Positions 8,734 through 16,932 of a stretch of 44,034 nucleotides of DNA are shown in pieces. Position 1 is the stretch's first letter. Each line of letters begins with the position of its first letter. The notes under the pieces were generated by a model. That model had not been told where the DNA came from. It saw only the letters and a list, made by a program, of their open reading frames with translations, and did no database searches. The DNA comes from Planctomycetota bacterium (GTDB lineage Bacteria; Planctomycetota; MHYJ01; JACPRB01), in contig JACQVR010000017.1 of the NCBI GenBank assembly GCA_016209705.1, positions 1 to 44,034 on the forward strand. The letters are read 5' to 3'. A program made the translations under genes and the position numbers.

Positions 8734-9110
8734 ATCACAGCAGTCCTTTTCCCGGCTTTCGCCATGGATCCGCCTCGATACTTCGCCTTATGGCAGGGAG
8801 GGGGCTTGGGGAGCGGACTTCTCGGTTTGATCTGCGGTTCCTGCCATGATAGCGACTTGACGGAATCGCACATGCTGCTCCAAACCTATGATCCCACTCC
8901 GACCTACGACCCCGTCACGAGGACCGGCGGAGCCTGGAGCGGGGATGAGGTGGAAACGTGCTCCGTCTGTCACGGCCAGGACCGGATCTTCAGCGCCAAG
9001 GAGGTGCACAAGATCTCCGACCCCTACGTGCCCCCTATCCGAGGTAGCGGGTCGCGACGCCCGAGGCCTTCTGAGACAGGTCTTAACCGACGCGGCCGGG
9101 GCCTACGATC
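8734..9110 (+). pseudogene. Remnant of a multiheme c-type cytochrome (C-terminal end)
   Basis: The frame contains two heme-binding CxxCH motifs, CGSCH and CSVCH, in the spacing and wording typical of the last hemes of OmcA/MtrC-like decaheme cytochromes (a CHDSD..ESH segment, then TCSVCHGQDRIFSAKEVHKI). Nothing cytochrome-like precedes it. The frame opens at a stop at 8731 with no signal peptide, and then runs into the antisense of aroF beyond a plausible end. It therefore looks like the 3' end of a larger gene whose 5' part was deleted. An intact two-heme small protein is less likely because there is no SD or export signal. Confidence 0.6.
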
Positions 9111-9119
9111 GCGCGATCA

Positions 9120-10277
9120 TCAGCGGGCGTCGCGGCCCACGGCTTCGGCGATCGGGCGAAGGTCCTTCATGAGCGCGTCGAACTCCTGCGGCGTCAGGCT
9201 CTCCTGCCCGTCGCAGAGCGCCTGGTCGGGATGCGAGTGCACCTCGACGATCATCCCGTCGGCGCCCGCGGCGACCGACGCCTTGGCCAGCGCCGGCACG
9301 TAGTCGCGCACGCCCGCCGCGTGGCTCGGGTCGATGATGATGGGCAGGTGCGAGAGCTTCTTGACGACGGGCACCGCCGCGATGTCCAGCGTGTTGCGCG
9401 TGTATTTTTCGAACGTGCGGATGCCGCGCTCGCAGAGGATCACGTTGCGGTTGTCGCGTGACAAAATGTACTCCGCCGACAGGAGCAGCTCCTCGATCGT
9501 CGACATCATGCCGCGCTTCAGGAGCACCGGCTTGGACTGCCTCCCGCACGCGTCCAGCAGGTTGAAGTTCTGCATGTTGCGCGCGCCGATCTGGAGGATG
9601 TCCGCGTACTGGGCGACCAGCGGCACGTCCTCGACGGACATGACTTCCGTCACGATCGAGAGGCCCGTCTCCTTCTTCGCGGCGGCGAGGATCTCGAGGC
9701 CCTTCCGGCCCAGACCCTGGAAGCTGTAGGGCGAGGTGCGCGGCTTGAACGCGCCGCCGCGCAGGATGACCGCGCCGGCCCGCTTGACGCTCCTGGCGAT
9801 CTCGATCGTCTGCTCCAGCGATTCGACCGCGCAGGGCCCGGCCATCACGGTGAAGCGGCCCGCGCCGATCGTCACGGAGTCGACGCGCACGACCGTATCC
9901 TTGGGCTGGAAATCGCGGCTGGCGAGCTTGAACGGCTTGAGGATCGGGATGACGCGCTCCACGCCCGGCAATGTGGCGAAGTTCGCGCCGTCGAACTTCC
10001 GTTCGTCGCCGATCACGCCGATGATCGTCGCGTCTTCCCCTCTCGAAAGATGCGCCTTGAAGCCGTCCTTCTCGATGACCTTGAGGATGTGCGACGTTTC
10101 CTTGAGCGTCGAGCCGGATCTCATGACCACGATCACCGCTTCCCGACGTCGGATGGAATCGTACTCCGCCAGCTCCGGCTGGACCGCTTCCACCCTGCTC
10201 GGCGCCGGTGGCTCAGGAGACGCCCCCCTGCGGGACGCTTCGCCAAATCCGGGCGTTGGCATACCAGCGTACTCCAA
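9120..10277 (-). CDS. aroF: 3-deoxy-7-phosphoheptulonate synthase (DAHP synthase, type I-beta with FLD-like N-domain)
   Basis: Catalyses the first step of aromatic synthesis, phosphoenolpyruvate plus erythrose 4-phosphate to DAHP. The barrel carries the family motifs [69 protein letters not shown] and [23 protein letters not shown]. The metal-binding Cys (in AGPCAVES), His (DPSH) and Glu (MIVEVH) are present. An N-terminal ferredoxin-like regulatory domain ([19 protein letters not shown] onward) resembles that of Thermotoga-type enzymes and usually mediates feedback inhibition. The gene is 15 nt after trpG and forms the third gene of the attenuated trp operon. The start is uncertain: the first 30-50 residues look non-conserved, and an internal GTG near residue 29 is an alternative. 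Confidence 0.9.
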   Translation of the reverse strand: MEYAGMPTPGFGEASRRGASPEPPAPSRVEAVQPELAEYDSIRRREAVIVVMRSGSTLKETSHILKVIEKDGFKAHLSRGEDATIIGVIGDERKFDGANFATLPGVERVIPILKPFKLASRDFQPKDTVVRVDSVTIGAGRFTVMAGPCAVESLEQTIEIARSVKRAGAVILRGGAFKPRTSPYSFQGLGRKGLEILAAAKKETGLSIVTEVMSVEDVPLVAQYADILQIGARNMQNFNLLDACGRQSKPVLLKRGMMSTIEELLLSAEYILSRDNRNVILCERGIRTFEKYTRNTLDIAAVPVVKKLSHLPIIIDPSHAAGVRDYVPALAKASVAAGADGMIVEVHSHPDQALCDGQESLTPQEFDALMKDLRPIAEAVGRDAR

Positions 10278-10292
10278 ATACTGAGTCGAACA

Positions 10293-10865
10293 TCATCTTC
10301 GTTCCAGGAAGTTCGACAGAAGCGTTTTGCCCTCCCGGGTGAGGATGGACTCGGGGTGAAATTGCACCCCCTCGACGTCGAGCTCACGGTGGCGGAGGCC
10401 CATGATTTCCCCCTCACTCGTGTGGGCGCTGATCACGAGGCACGCGGGGAGGTTCTCCTCGCGCACGATGAGCGAGTGGTAGCGCGTCGCCTCGAAGGGA
10501 TTGCGCAGTCCGCGGTAGAGGGTCTTCCCGTCGTGGTAGATCTTCGATACCTTGCCGTGCATCATCCGCTCCGCGAGCGCGACCTCGCCGCCGTAGATCA
10601 TGCCGATGGCCTGATGGCCGAGGCAGACGCCGAGGACCGGGATCCTCCCGGCGAAGTGCCGGATGAGATCGATCGACGCCTTCGCATCCCGCGGGTGGCC
10701 CGGCCCCGGCGAGATCGCCAGGTGCGTCGGCGCGAGCCGGTCGGCATCGTGGGGCGTGACGGCGTCGTTGCGGCGCACGACCACCTCGCACCCTATCTCG
10801 CCCAGATGCTGGGCCATGTTGTAGGTGAACGAATCGTAGTTGTCCACGAGGAGGACGCGCTTCAC
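10293..10865 (-). CDS. trpG: Anthranilate synthase component II (glutamine amidotransferase)
   Basis: A 190-residue class I glutamine amidotransferase that supplies ammonia to TrpE for anthranilate formation. The catalytic Cys81 is in GVCLGHQAIG, and the His170-Pro-Glu172 motif is in GVQFHPES. The N-terminus RVLLVDNYDSFTYNMAQHLG and SPGPGHP are typical of TrpG/PabA. Translation starts at GTG 10865, which overlaps the trpE stop (GTGA), a coupling arrangement that suits an equimolar complex. Gene context (trpE, attenuator) favours TrpG over PabA, although one amidotransferase may serve both. Confidence 0.95.
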   Translation of the reverse strand: MKRVLLVDNYDSFTYNMAQHLGEIGCEVVVRRNDAVTPHDADRLAPTHLAISPGPGHPRDAKASIDLIRHFAGRIPVLGVCLGHQAIGMIYGGEVALAERMMHGKVSKIYHDGKTLYRGLRNPFEATRYHSLIVREENLPACLVISAHTSEGEIMGLRHRELDVEGVQFHPESILTREGKTLLSNFLERR

Positions 10866-12259
10866 AATCCCTCCTCGGCCATCTCGACCGCCTGTCGCAG
10901 CGCCGCCATCTTGCTGGCGGTCTCGTTCCACTCCGCCGTCGGGTTGCTGTCCGCGACGATCCCCGCGCCCGCATGGAGGTGGGCCTTCCGGTCCTTGAAC
11001 AGGATCGTGCGGATCGTGATGCACATGTCCAGGTCGCCCGAGAGGCTGAAGTACCCGACCGTGCCCGCGTACGGCCCGCGGCGCGACGGCTCCAGCTCCT
11101 CGATGATCTCCATGGCGCGGATCTTCGGCGCGCCCGTCACCGTCCCGGCGGGAAACGTGAGCGACAACAGATCGTACTGGTCCCGGCCGGCCGCGAGCCG
11201 ACCGCCGACCTGCGATACGATGTGCATGACATGCGAGTAGCGTTCGATCGTGAAAAGATCTGCGCACCGCACCGTGCCGTACTCGCAGCAGCGCCCGAGG
11301 TCGTTGCGCGCGAGATCGACCAGCATCGTGTGCTCGGCGCGCTCCTTCTCGTCGCCCAGCAGCTCGCGCTCCAGCGCGCGGTCCTCTTCGTCGGTCGCGC
11401 CGCGCCGCCGCGTGCCCGCGATGGGCCGGACGAGCGCCTCGCGGCCGGCAAGCTTGACGTGCACTTCCGGGGAAGACCCGACGAGCTGGTAGTCGCCGAA
11501 GTCGAGAAAGAACATGTAGGGCGAAGGATTGAGGATGCGCAGCGCCCGGTACGCCTGGAACGGATCGACCTGCACCTCGCCCGACTCGCGGCGGGACAGG
11601 ACGACCTGGAAGATGTCGCCCTGCCGGATGTACTCCTTCGCGCGCCCCACGGCCCGTTCGAAGTCGGGCTGCGAAAGCTCCGACGCGAAGGCCGCGCGCC
11701 GCTTCGGCGGAGGCCCCGGGTCGAAGACGAGCGGCCGGCGAAGCACCTCGCGGATCTCGTCGATGCGCTCCTGCGCGTCCGGCGCGACGGACACGAGCAG
11801 CATCTTCCGCTTGATGTGGTCGAAGACGACGAGCGCGCTCGTGACGAAGAAGGACGCCAAAGGCAGACCGAGCGGGTCCGGGAGACGGCTGGGCAGCCTT
11901 TCGAGGAAACGCGCGAAATCGTAGGCCACGTATCCGACGGCGCCGCCGACGAGGCCCGGGAGCGCGTTCGCCGACGCCATCTGGAGCGGCGACAGGTGCT
12001 CGCGCACGATCTCCAGCGGATTGCGGCCGTCCAGTTCGATCACATCCTGCCGGCCACGCTCGTCGACGAGCACGGTCGCCGGCAGCACTTTGAGACTCTT
12101 GAGGCAGTCGATGCCGATGAAGGAGTGCCGGCCGAGGGTCTCGGCCTGCTCGGCGGACTCCAGGAGGAACCGCGCGCCCCGCCCCCTGAGCTTGAGGAAC
12201 GCGGACACCGGCGTCTCCAGGTCGGCCGGAATCTCCCGGATGACGGGCTTGAGGTCCAT
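10862..12259 (-). CDS. trpE: Anthranilate synthase component I
   Basis: A 465-residue chorismate-utilising enzyme converting chorismate plus ammonia to anthranilate, the first committed step to tryptophan. Seen motifs include LLES at residues 32-35 (the tryptophan feedback site in TrpE), NPSPYMFFLDFG, IAGTRRRG, EHTMLVDLARNDLGR, FPAGTVTGAPKIRAMEII and AHLHAGAGIVADSNP. The LLES motif and the trp attenuator upstream support TrpE rather than PabB. The ATG at 12259 follows directly on the eight-T tract of the attenuator terminator, with no separate SD. The only G-rich stretch nearby, GCGGGG, is in the terminator stem. It overlaps trpG by 4 nt. Confidence 0.95.
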   Translation of the reverse strand: MDLKPVIREIPADLETPVSAFLKLRGRGARFLLESAEQAETLGRHSFIGIDCLKSLKVLPATVLVDERGRQDVIELDGRNPLEIVREHLSPLQMASANALPGLVGGAVGYVAYDFARFLERLPSRLPDPLGLPLASFFVTSALVVFDHIKRKMLLVSVAPDAQERIDEIREVLRRPLVFDPGPPPKRRAAFASELSQPDFERAVGRAKEYIRQGDIFQVVLSRRESGEVQVDPFQAYRALRILNPSPYMFFLDFGDYQLVGSSPEVHVKLAGREALVRPIAGTRRRGATDEEDRALERELLGDEKERAEHTMLVDLARNDLGRCCEYGTVRCADLFTIERYSHVMHIVSQVGGRLAAGRDQYDLLSLTFPAGTVTGAPKIRAMEIIEELEPSRRGPYAGTVGYFSLSGDLDMCITIRTILFKDRKAHLHAGAGIVADSNPTAEWNETASKMAALRQAVEMAEEGL

Positions 12260-12294
12260 AAAAAAAAGAGCCCCGCTTCATCAGCGGGGCTCTT
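12260..12294 (-). terminator. trp attenuator terminator
   Basis: Minus-strand hairpin with an 11-bp perfect stem (12294-12284 with 12276-12266, loop 7 nt), overlapping the start of an eight-T tract (12267-12260) that abuts the trpE ATG. The 5' arm can instead pair with 12341-12333, giving the antiterminator. This is the standard layout of a transcription attenuator. Confidence 0.93.
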
Positions 12295-12332
12295 CCAGCA
12301 ATCTTTCGTGAGTCCGAAGACGGATCGCCGCC

Positions 12333-12352
12333 GAGTCCCGCGTCAGCGGGAC
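12333..12352 (-). promoter_or_regulatory. trp leader 1:2 (pause) hairpin and antiterminator strand
   Basis: Minus-strand GTCCCGC (12352-12346) pairs with GCGGGAC (12341-12335), loop 4 nt containing the leader-peptide stop codon. Strand 2, minus-strand GCGGGACTC (12341-12333), is complementary with one mismatch to the 5' arm of the terminator (12292-12284). A ribosome stalled on the upstream Trp codons would free strand 2 to pair with strand 3 and allow readthrough into trpE. Confidence 0.85.
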
Positions 12353-12390
12353 CAGCTCCACGCGTACGGATAGGCGGCGCGAATCGTCAT
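12343..12390 (-). CDS. trpL: trp leader peptide (15 aa)
   Basis: Short ORF encoding MTIRAAYPYAWSWSR and then TGA. It holds two Trp codons (W-S-W) just before the 1:2 hairpin and two Tyr codons (Y-P-Y) slightly earlier. The Trp codons are the sensing element of attenuation. The Tyr codons may let the operon, which includes DAHP synthase, respond also to tyrosine; that part is inference. The ATG is only 10 nt after a good -10 element, so the mRNA is probably leaderless or nearly so at this ORF. Confidence 0.88.
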   Translation of the reverse strand: MTIRAAYPYAWSWSR

Positions 12391-12400
12391 GAAGATTGTT

Positions 12401-12428
12401 ATTGTAGAAGGGGCGTGAGCCAAGTCAA
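12401..12428 (-). promoter_or_regulatory. trp operon sigma-70-type promoter
   Basis: On the minus strand TTGACT (12428-12423) and TACAAT (12406-12401) are separated by 16 nt. Transcription would begin about 12392-12395, that is 1-5 nt before the trpL ATG at 12390. The position in front of the leader peptide supports it. Confidence 0.75.
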
Positions 12429-12496
12429 GCGTTTGCATCAGACTTCACGTGACCGGTTGGGCATCTTCGCACGATCGGACCGAGAAGGGTCGGCGC

Positions 12497-13393
12497 ATGC
12501 ATCGTAGAACGACCTCTCGCGCCAAGGGACTCGCCGTTGCCGCTTGCCAATTTCCAGTCACAGCCGATATCGAGAGCAATGGTCAGTTCATCTTGTCTCA
12601 AATGGAAATCGCAGCGAAGCGGGGAGCCGAGATTGTCCAATTCCCTGAATGTGGCCTTGGGGGCTATGCGGGTCATGATTTCCGCTCCTTCCAGGATTAT
12701 GATTGGCGACGCTTGAAAAACTGCACCTGGAAAATCGCGCGTCGAGCGGCGGATCTTGGGGTCTGGGTGATTCTGGGATCCAATCATCGCCTGACGGGGC
12801 GCCACAAACCTCACAATTCACTGTACCTCATCGACCCGGCCGGCCGGATCGTGGATCGATACGACAAGAGATTCTGCATGGGGAAGGAAGGCGAAGAGGA
12901 TCTCAAACATTACAGCCCGGGAATACGACCCGTTCATTTCACCGTTCGAGGAGTCGTTTGTGGTCTGTTGATCTGCCACGAATGGCGGTATCCCGAAGTC
13001 TACCGGGAATATAAACGCGCGGGCGCTCAGGTCATTTTCCAGTCGTGGTATGATGGCGGGCTCAAAGACACCGCCTACCGCGAAAAAGGGAGGATGTTGG
13101 GAAGCCTCATCATGGCGACAACTCGAGGCCATGCCGCCTGTAACCATTTTTGGATCGTGGGGACCAACACCTCTCGACGTGAAAGCTGCTTCCCGGCTTT
13201 CGCCATCAGGCCGGATGGAAGCATCCACAAGGCATCGAGCCGCAATAGGGCGAGCGTTCTCGTGTTTCAGGTCACTTCCGAAATTCGACTGGAAGATCCC
13301 GCAAAACATTGGCGCTTCCGCGCCATGGCTGGCACTTATCACAGTGGAACACCCGTTCGGGATGCGCGGTCGGAGCATCGAACCTGCTTCTGA
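12497..13393 (+). CDS. Carbon-nitrogen hydrolase (nitrilase superfamily amidase)
   Basis: A 298-residue protein of the nitrilase superfamily. The catalytic Glu-Lys-Cys triad is visible: Glu51 in QFPECGLGGY, Lys124 in DRYDKRFCMG and Cys160 in LLICHEWRYPE. These enzymes hydrolyse amides, carbamoyl compounds or nitriles through a thioester. The substrate cannot be told from sequence. Neighbours (methylamine/glutamine amide metabolism downstream, trp operon divergent) suggest an amide substrate at most. The ATG at 12497 is preferred because the domain begins shortly after it; an in-frame alternative exists at 12449. It is transcribed divergently from trp and ends 343 nt before the N-methylglutamate cluster, so it may be a separate unit. 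Confidence 0.85.
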   Translation: MHRRTTSRAKGLAVAACQFPVTADIESNGQFILSQMEIAAKRGAEIVQFPECGLGGYAGHDFRSFQDYDWRRLKNCTWKIARRAADLGVWVILGSNHRLTGRHKPHNSLYLIDPAGRIVDRYDKRFCMGKEGEEDLKHYSPGIRPVHFTVRGVVCGLLICHEWRYPEVYREYKRAGAQVIFQSWYDGGLKDTAYREKGRMLGSLIMATTRGHAACNHFWIVGTNTSRRESCFPAFAIRPDGSIHKASSRNRASVLVFQVTSEIRLEDPAKHWRFRAMAGTYHSGTPVRDARSEHRTCF

Positions 13394-13736
13394 ACCCCCG
13401 CCCACCTCCCCAGCGCGGCGAAGCCGCAACTGTTTGGAAATGGACGAACGGGATGAGGTTCAAACGCTCATCTCCGTTGGCTGCATGAATAATGGAAATG
13501 ATAACGCCCCCTCCGCGAAGCACCTCCATCCCGGTCTCGAAAACCTTGCGTTCCGGCTTTTCGGAAGGATACTCTACCCGCCTTAAGGTTCGAATTCATG
13601 AGCACATGCGGGGTTGTTCCGCAACCCTCCTCGGAATACGTTGTCGATGCCCTGGCGCCATCGAAGGGGCAATGCGGTTCGGATTTTCAACCGTATCCGT
13701 AAGAAAGGACTGCGCAGGCTTCTGCCACTGTAATTC
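13394..13736 (+). promoter_or_regulatory. Structured leader upstream of the N-methylglutamate cluster
   Basis: No recognised gene. The last 140 nt contain ordered inverted repeats: GGGTTG/CAACCC (13611-13616, 13622-13627), TCGATG/CATCGA (13644-13649, 13659-13664) with a competing TGCCC/GGGCA pairing (13648-13652, 13667-13671), and ATGCGGTT/AACCGTAT (13672-13679, 13689-13696). A stretch CGAAGGGGCAA followed later by AAAGGACTGCG recalls part of the glycine riboswitch core, but the conserved CAGGCA segment is absent, so no riboswitch class is called. There is no SD before the ATG at 13737. A minus-strand frame across 13272-13590 looks like chance coding. Confidence 0.4.
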
Positions 13737-14639
13737 ATGTGTGGGATCGCCGGTTTCCTGGATAAGACCCGCCGTGGATCCGCCGGGGCGACGCTCCTCA
13801 AGATGTTAACGGCCCTCGGGTGCCGAGGTCCCGATTCGGCCGGGGTGGCCATCTACGGCAGCGGCGCCGGCGACGTCCTTAAGCTGCGAATAAAGTTGGG
13901 CGAACGCGGCGCGTTTGAAGAGAAAGGCCGAAAAGTCGCCGAACAGCTCCGCGAATGCGGAATGATCAAGGAGTCCTCCGTCACCGGCGCCTACCTCCAC
14001 GCCCTCTTGGAGCCACGAGTCTCCGCGCGGGATGTCGAGCGCTTCATCGAATCCCTCGCTCCGGGCCTCGAAGTGGTCAGCCTGGGACGTCGCCTGGAGA
14101 TCGTCAAACAGGTCGGATCCCCTCAGGATCTCGAGGCCGCCTACGGTATCTCCAGGTTCCGGGGCACCCATGGAATCGGCCACACGCGCCTGTGTACGGA
14201 GTCGCGCGTGGACCTCAGCCACTCTCAGCCGTTCTGGGCCCACGGCGCGCCCGACCTCGCCACCGCGCACAATGGGCACATCACGAACTATCACACGTTG
14301 CGCCGGCGATACGAACAGCACGGCGTGAGGTTCTATACCGAAAACGACTCGGAGGTCATCGGCGTCTACCTGGCCGATCAATGCTCCAAAGGGATGGCCC
14401 TTGAAGAGGCCATGAAGGCGTCGTTGAAAGATCTGGACGGCTCCTTTTCGTATGTTGTCGCCACGGCCGACGCCCTGGGGTTTGTAAAGGATCCCTTTGC
14501 GCTCAAGCCGCTGATCGTGGCCGAAAATGATGCATTCGTGGCGATCGCCACGGAAGAGATCGCCATCCGCGCCGCCTTCGGCTCCGAAGCCGACGCCCGG
14601 GAGGCCCAGGCCAGGGAGCTAAAGCTATGGCGAGCATGA
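13737..14639 (+). CDS. mgsA: N-methylglutamate synthase subunit A (GlxB-like class II amidotransferase)
   Basis: A 300-residue protein with an N-terminal nucleophile amidotransferase domain (Cys2 in MCGIAGFLD), GCRGPDSAGVAIYG, RGTHGIGHTRLCTES, AHNGHITNY and FYTENDSEVIG. These motifs match the glutaminase domain of glutamate synthase. As a separate polypeptide it corresponds to GlxB/MgsA. In the N-methylglutamate pathway the MgsABC complex transfers the methylamine unit from gamma-glutamylmethylamide to a 2-oxo acid, giving N-methylglutamate. First of eight packed genes. A homologous glxBCD set exists in rhizobia without proven methylamine function; the gmaS and sox-like genes downstream support the Mgs assignment. 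Confidence 0.88.
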   Translation: MCGIAGFLDKTRRGSAGATLLKMLTALGCRGPDSAGVAIYGSGAGDVLKLRIKLGERGAFEEKGRKVAEQLRECGMIKESSVTGAYLHALLEPRVSARDVERFIESLAPGLEVVSLGRRLEIVKQVGSPQDLEAAYGISRFRGTHGIGHTRLCTESRVDLSHSQPFWAHGAPDLATAHNGHITNYHTLRRRYEQHGVRFYTENDSEVIGVYLADQCSKGMALEEAMKASLKDLDGSFSYVVATADALGFVKDPFALKPLIVAENDAFVAIATEEIAIRAAFGSEADAREAQARELKLWRA

Positions 14640-15319
14640 CCTGCGACGGCCGTCCGACCCGCGAGATCAATGCCGAGATCAAGAGGCTTCTTGCGGAGGG
14701 CCACGCGGAGATCGTCGTCAAGAATCCGGCGGCGCGCCACAACCTCGCCGTCGGCGTCGTCCAGCCCTGTACGCTCATCTTCGAAGGAAGCGTGGGCTAT
14801 TACTGCGGCGGCATGATCGACGGGCCGCACGTCGAGATCAAAGGAAGCGCGGGGTGGGGCTTGGCGGAATCCATGATGAACGGCCGCGTGGTCGTTCACG
14901 GCAACGCCGGAAACGCCGCGGCCGCCGCCATTCGCGGAGGATCCGTCATTATCCACGGCGACGCCGCCGCACGCGCCGGCATCGCGATCAAGGGCGGCGT
15001 GGTCCTCATCGAGGGGAACTGCGGCTACATGGCCGGTTTCATGGGCCAAAAAGGCGTCCTCGTCGTCTGCGGCGATGCCGGAGAAGCCTTCGCCGACTCG
15101 ATGTATGAAACGATCTGTTTTGTGGGCGGCCGCGCCGACGATCTCGGCAACGACGCCGTGGTCGCGACGCCCACCGACGCGGACGTGACGTTCCTGAGCG
15201 AGCTCATGGTCCGCCACGGCGTCAAGAAGCATGTGAAGGAATTCAAGAAGATCGTCTCCGGCCGCAAACTCTGGAACTTCGACAAGCGGGAGTGGAAGAC
15301 GTGGAGCGAGGCGCTGTAA
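14627..15319 (+). CDS. mgsB: N-methylglutamate synthase subunit B (GlxC-like GXGXG domain)
   Basis: A 230-residue protein made of the right-handed beta-helix found at the C-terminus of glutamate synthase large subunit. It is recognisable by stacked GG-rich turns such as GSVGYYCGGMIDGPHVEIKG, GRVVVHGNAGNAAAA, GSVIIHGDAAARAG and GNCGYMAGFMGQKGVLVVCG. It is non-catalytic and structural, linking the glutaminase and FMN synthase domains. It starts at ATG 14627 (GGAG 8 nt upstream), overlapping mgsA by 13 nt. A second start at 14636 (ATGA overlap) is possible. Its stop TAA shares bases with the next ATG. Confidence 0.88.
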   Translation: MASMTCDGRPTREINAEIKRLLAEGHAEIVVKNPAARHNLAVGVVQPCTLIFEGSVGYYCGGMIDGPHVEIKGSAGWGLAESMMNGRVVVHGNAGNAAAAAIRGGSVIIHGDAAARAGIAIKGGVVLIEGNCGYMAGFMGQKGVLVVCGDAGEAFADSMYETICFVGGRADDLGNDAVVATPTDADVTFLSELMVRHGVKKHVKEFKKIVSGRKLWNFDKREWKTWSEAL

Positions 15320-16665
15320 TGAGCGACAACGCGCGCGTGCTGAAGACGAGCGGCACCTTTACGCCGGAAGTCATCGAAGACATCCAGGCGAAGGCGGACC
15401 TCGGGCGTTACCGCATCCGCGGGTTCGGCGCCCTGCGCGAGCGCCGATGGCCCACCTTCGACGACCTCACGTTTCTGCCGTGTACGCTGACGCGCATTCC
15501 CCTCGAAGGCTACCGGGAAAAGTGCTCGACAAAGACCGTGCTGGGCGCGGGTTGCGCGAAGCCCATCGAACTCGACATCCCCATCATGATCACCGGCATG
15601 AGCTGGGGCGCGCTCTCCTTCAACGCCAAAACCGCGCTCGCCAAAGGGGCCGCGAAAGTGGGCTCGTCCAACACGACCGGAGACGGCGGCATGCTCCAAG
15701 CCGAGCGCGACCACAGCAAGATGCTCATCTACGAGGTCCTTCCCTCCCGATACGGCATCAACATCCACCACCTTCGCCAGGCGGACGGAATCGAGCTGAC
15801 GATCGGCCAGGGCGCCAAGCCCGGAACGGGAGGGTTGCTGCTGGGTTCGAAGGTCTCGCCCACGATCGCCGGGCAACGGGACCTGCCCGCGGGCGTCGAC
15901 CAGCGCAGCCCGGCGCGACATCCGGATTTTCTCGGCCCCGACGACATGATCATCAAGATCGAGGAGCTCCGCGAGGCGACCGACCACAAGGTGCCCATCT
16001 TCGTCAAGATGGGCGCCACGCGCGTGTTTGACGACGTCAAACTTGCAGCCAAGGCGGGGGCGGATGTGATCGTCGTCGACGGCATGGAAGGCGGGACGGG
16101 CGCCTCGCCGGAGATCCTCCAGGAGCACACGGGCATTCCGACGCTGGCGGCCGTGTGCGAGGCTCGCGCCGCCCTGGAGGACGTGGGGCTCTACGGCAAA
16201 ATCCAGCTCATCATCGCCGGCGGGATCCGCAACGGCGTCGACGCGGCCAAGGCGATGGCGCTGGGCGCCGACGCGATTTACATCGGCACCGCCGCCCTCA
16301 TGGCGCTGAACTGCAACAAGCCGGTTTTCGTGGAAGACTACAAGGCGCTCGGGACCGAACCGTACCACTGCCATCACTGCCACACGGGCCGCTGCCCCGT
16401 CGGAATCACGACGCAGGATCCCGAGCTCATGAAACGCCTCCCGATCGACGAGGCCGCCGAACGGGTGGCCAACCTCCTCAAGGCCATGACGCTCGAAATC
16501 CAAATCCTCGCGCGTTCCTGCGGCAAGAGCGACGTTCACGACCTGGAGCCCGAGGACCTGCGGGCGTTTTCGCTGGAAGCGTCGATGATTTGCGGGATTC
16601 CGCTGGTGGGGACCCGTCACGTTTTCGGCGGCGGCCCGGGATGGAAGAAAGAGGAAACCCACTGA
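15319..16665 (+). CDS. mgsC: N-methylglutamate synthase subunit C (GlxD-like FMN glutamate synthase domain)
   Basis: A 448-residue FMN-binding glutamate synthase domain. Motifs: ITGMSWGALSFNAKTALAKGA, SSNTTGDGGM, YGINIHHLRQADGIELTIGQGAKPG, VDGMEGGTGASPEI, IIAGGIRNGVDAAKAMALGADAIYIGTAALMALNC and the Fe-S cluster cysteines in the CHHCHTGRCPVG region. It catalyses the synthase half reaction, reductive transfer of the amine to 2-oxoglutarate. The start ATG 15319 overlaps the mgsB stop (TAATG). Length is that of MgsC/GlxD proteins. Confidence 0.9.
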   Translation: MSDNARVLKTSGTFTPEVIEDIQAKADLGRYRIRGFGALRERRWPTFDDLTFLPCTLTRIPLEGYREKCSTKTVLGAGCAKPIELDIPIMITGMSWGALSFNAKTALAKGAAKVGSSNTTGDGGMLQAERDHSKMLIYEVLPSRYGINIHHLRQADGIELTIGQGAKPGTGGLLLGSKVSPTIAGQRDLPAGVDQRSPARHPDFLGPDDMIIKIEELREATDHKVPIFVKMGATRVFDDVKLAAKAGADVIVVDGMEGGTGASPEILQEHTGIPTLAAVCEARAALEDVGLYGKIQLIIAGGIRNGVDAAKAMALGADAIYIGTAALMALNCNKPVFVEDYKALGTEPYHCHHCHTGRCPVGITTQDPELMKRLPIDEAAERVANLLKAMTLEIQILARSCGKSDVHDLEPEDLRAFSLEASMICGIPLVGTRHVFGGGPGWKKEETH

Positions 16666-16671
16666 GGACCC

Positions 16672-16932
16672 ATGTCGTTTCTCCTGAAATGCCCCAACTG
16701 CGGCGATCGCAGCGTGTACGAGTTCCGCTTCGGAGGGAAGCTCAAGCCGCGTCCCGCGGCCGACGCCACGGAGGGCGAGTGGCTTCGGTATAGTTACGAA
16801 CACGAAAACGCCGCCGGACCGCAGCGGGAGTGGTGGTACCATCGCCTCGGTTGCCGGCAATGGTTCTTCGCAGTGCGGGATACCTGCGCCAATTCGGTCG
16901 AAGCGACCTTCTTCCCCGAGGAGGGCGCGTGA
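16672..16932 (+). CDS. soxD (mgdB): N-methylglutamate dehydrogenase / sarcosine oxidase delta subunit
   Basis: An 86-residue SoxD-family protein. CPNC at residues 7-10 and WYHRLGC near residues 56-61 give the Cys-Cys-His-Cys zinc site typical of sarcosine oxidase delta subunits. The delta subunit is a small structural Zn protein of the heterotetramer. It lies 6 nt after mgsC with GAGGA in front, and its TGA overlaps the GTG of the alpha subunit. In most known clusters the order is B-D-A-G; here delta comes first and beta last. Confidence 0.88.
   Translation: MSFLLKCPNCGDRSVYEFRFGGKLKPRPAADATEGEWLRYSYEHENAAGPQREWWYHRLGCRQWFFAVRDTCANSVEATFFPEEGA

Noticed and set aside
9107..9118. 12-bp palindrome just after the aroF stop
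   Set aside because: Too short a hairpin and no T-tract to be called a terminator; probably a chance GATCGC-type palindrome.
13644..13713. Glycine or cobalamin riboswitch
   Set aside because: Isolated words (CGAAGGGGCAA, AAAGGAC, GCCACTG) match, but their order and the conserved linking bases do not; kept only as an unclassified structured leader.
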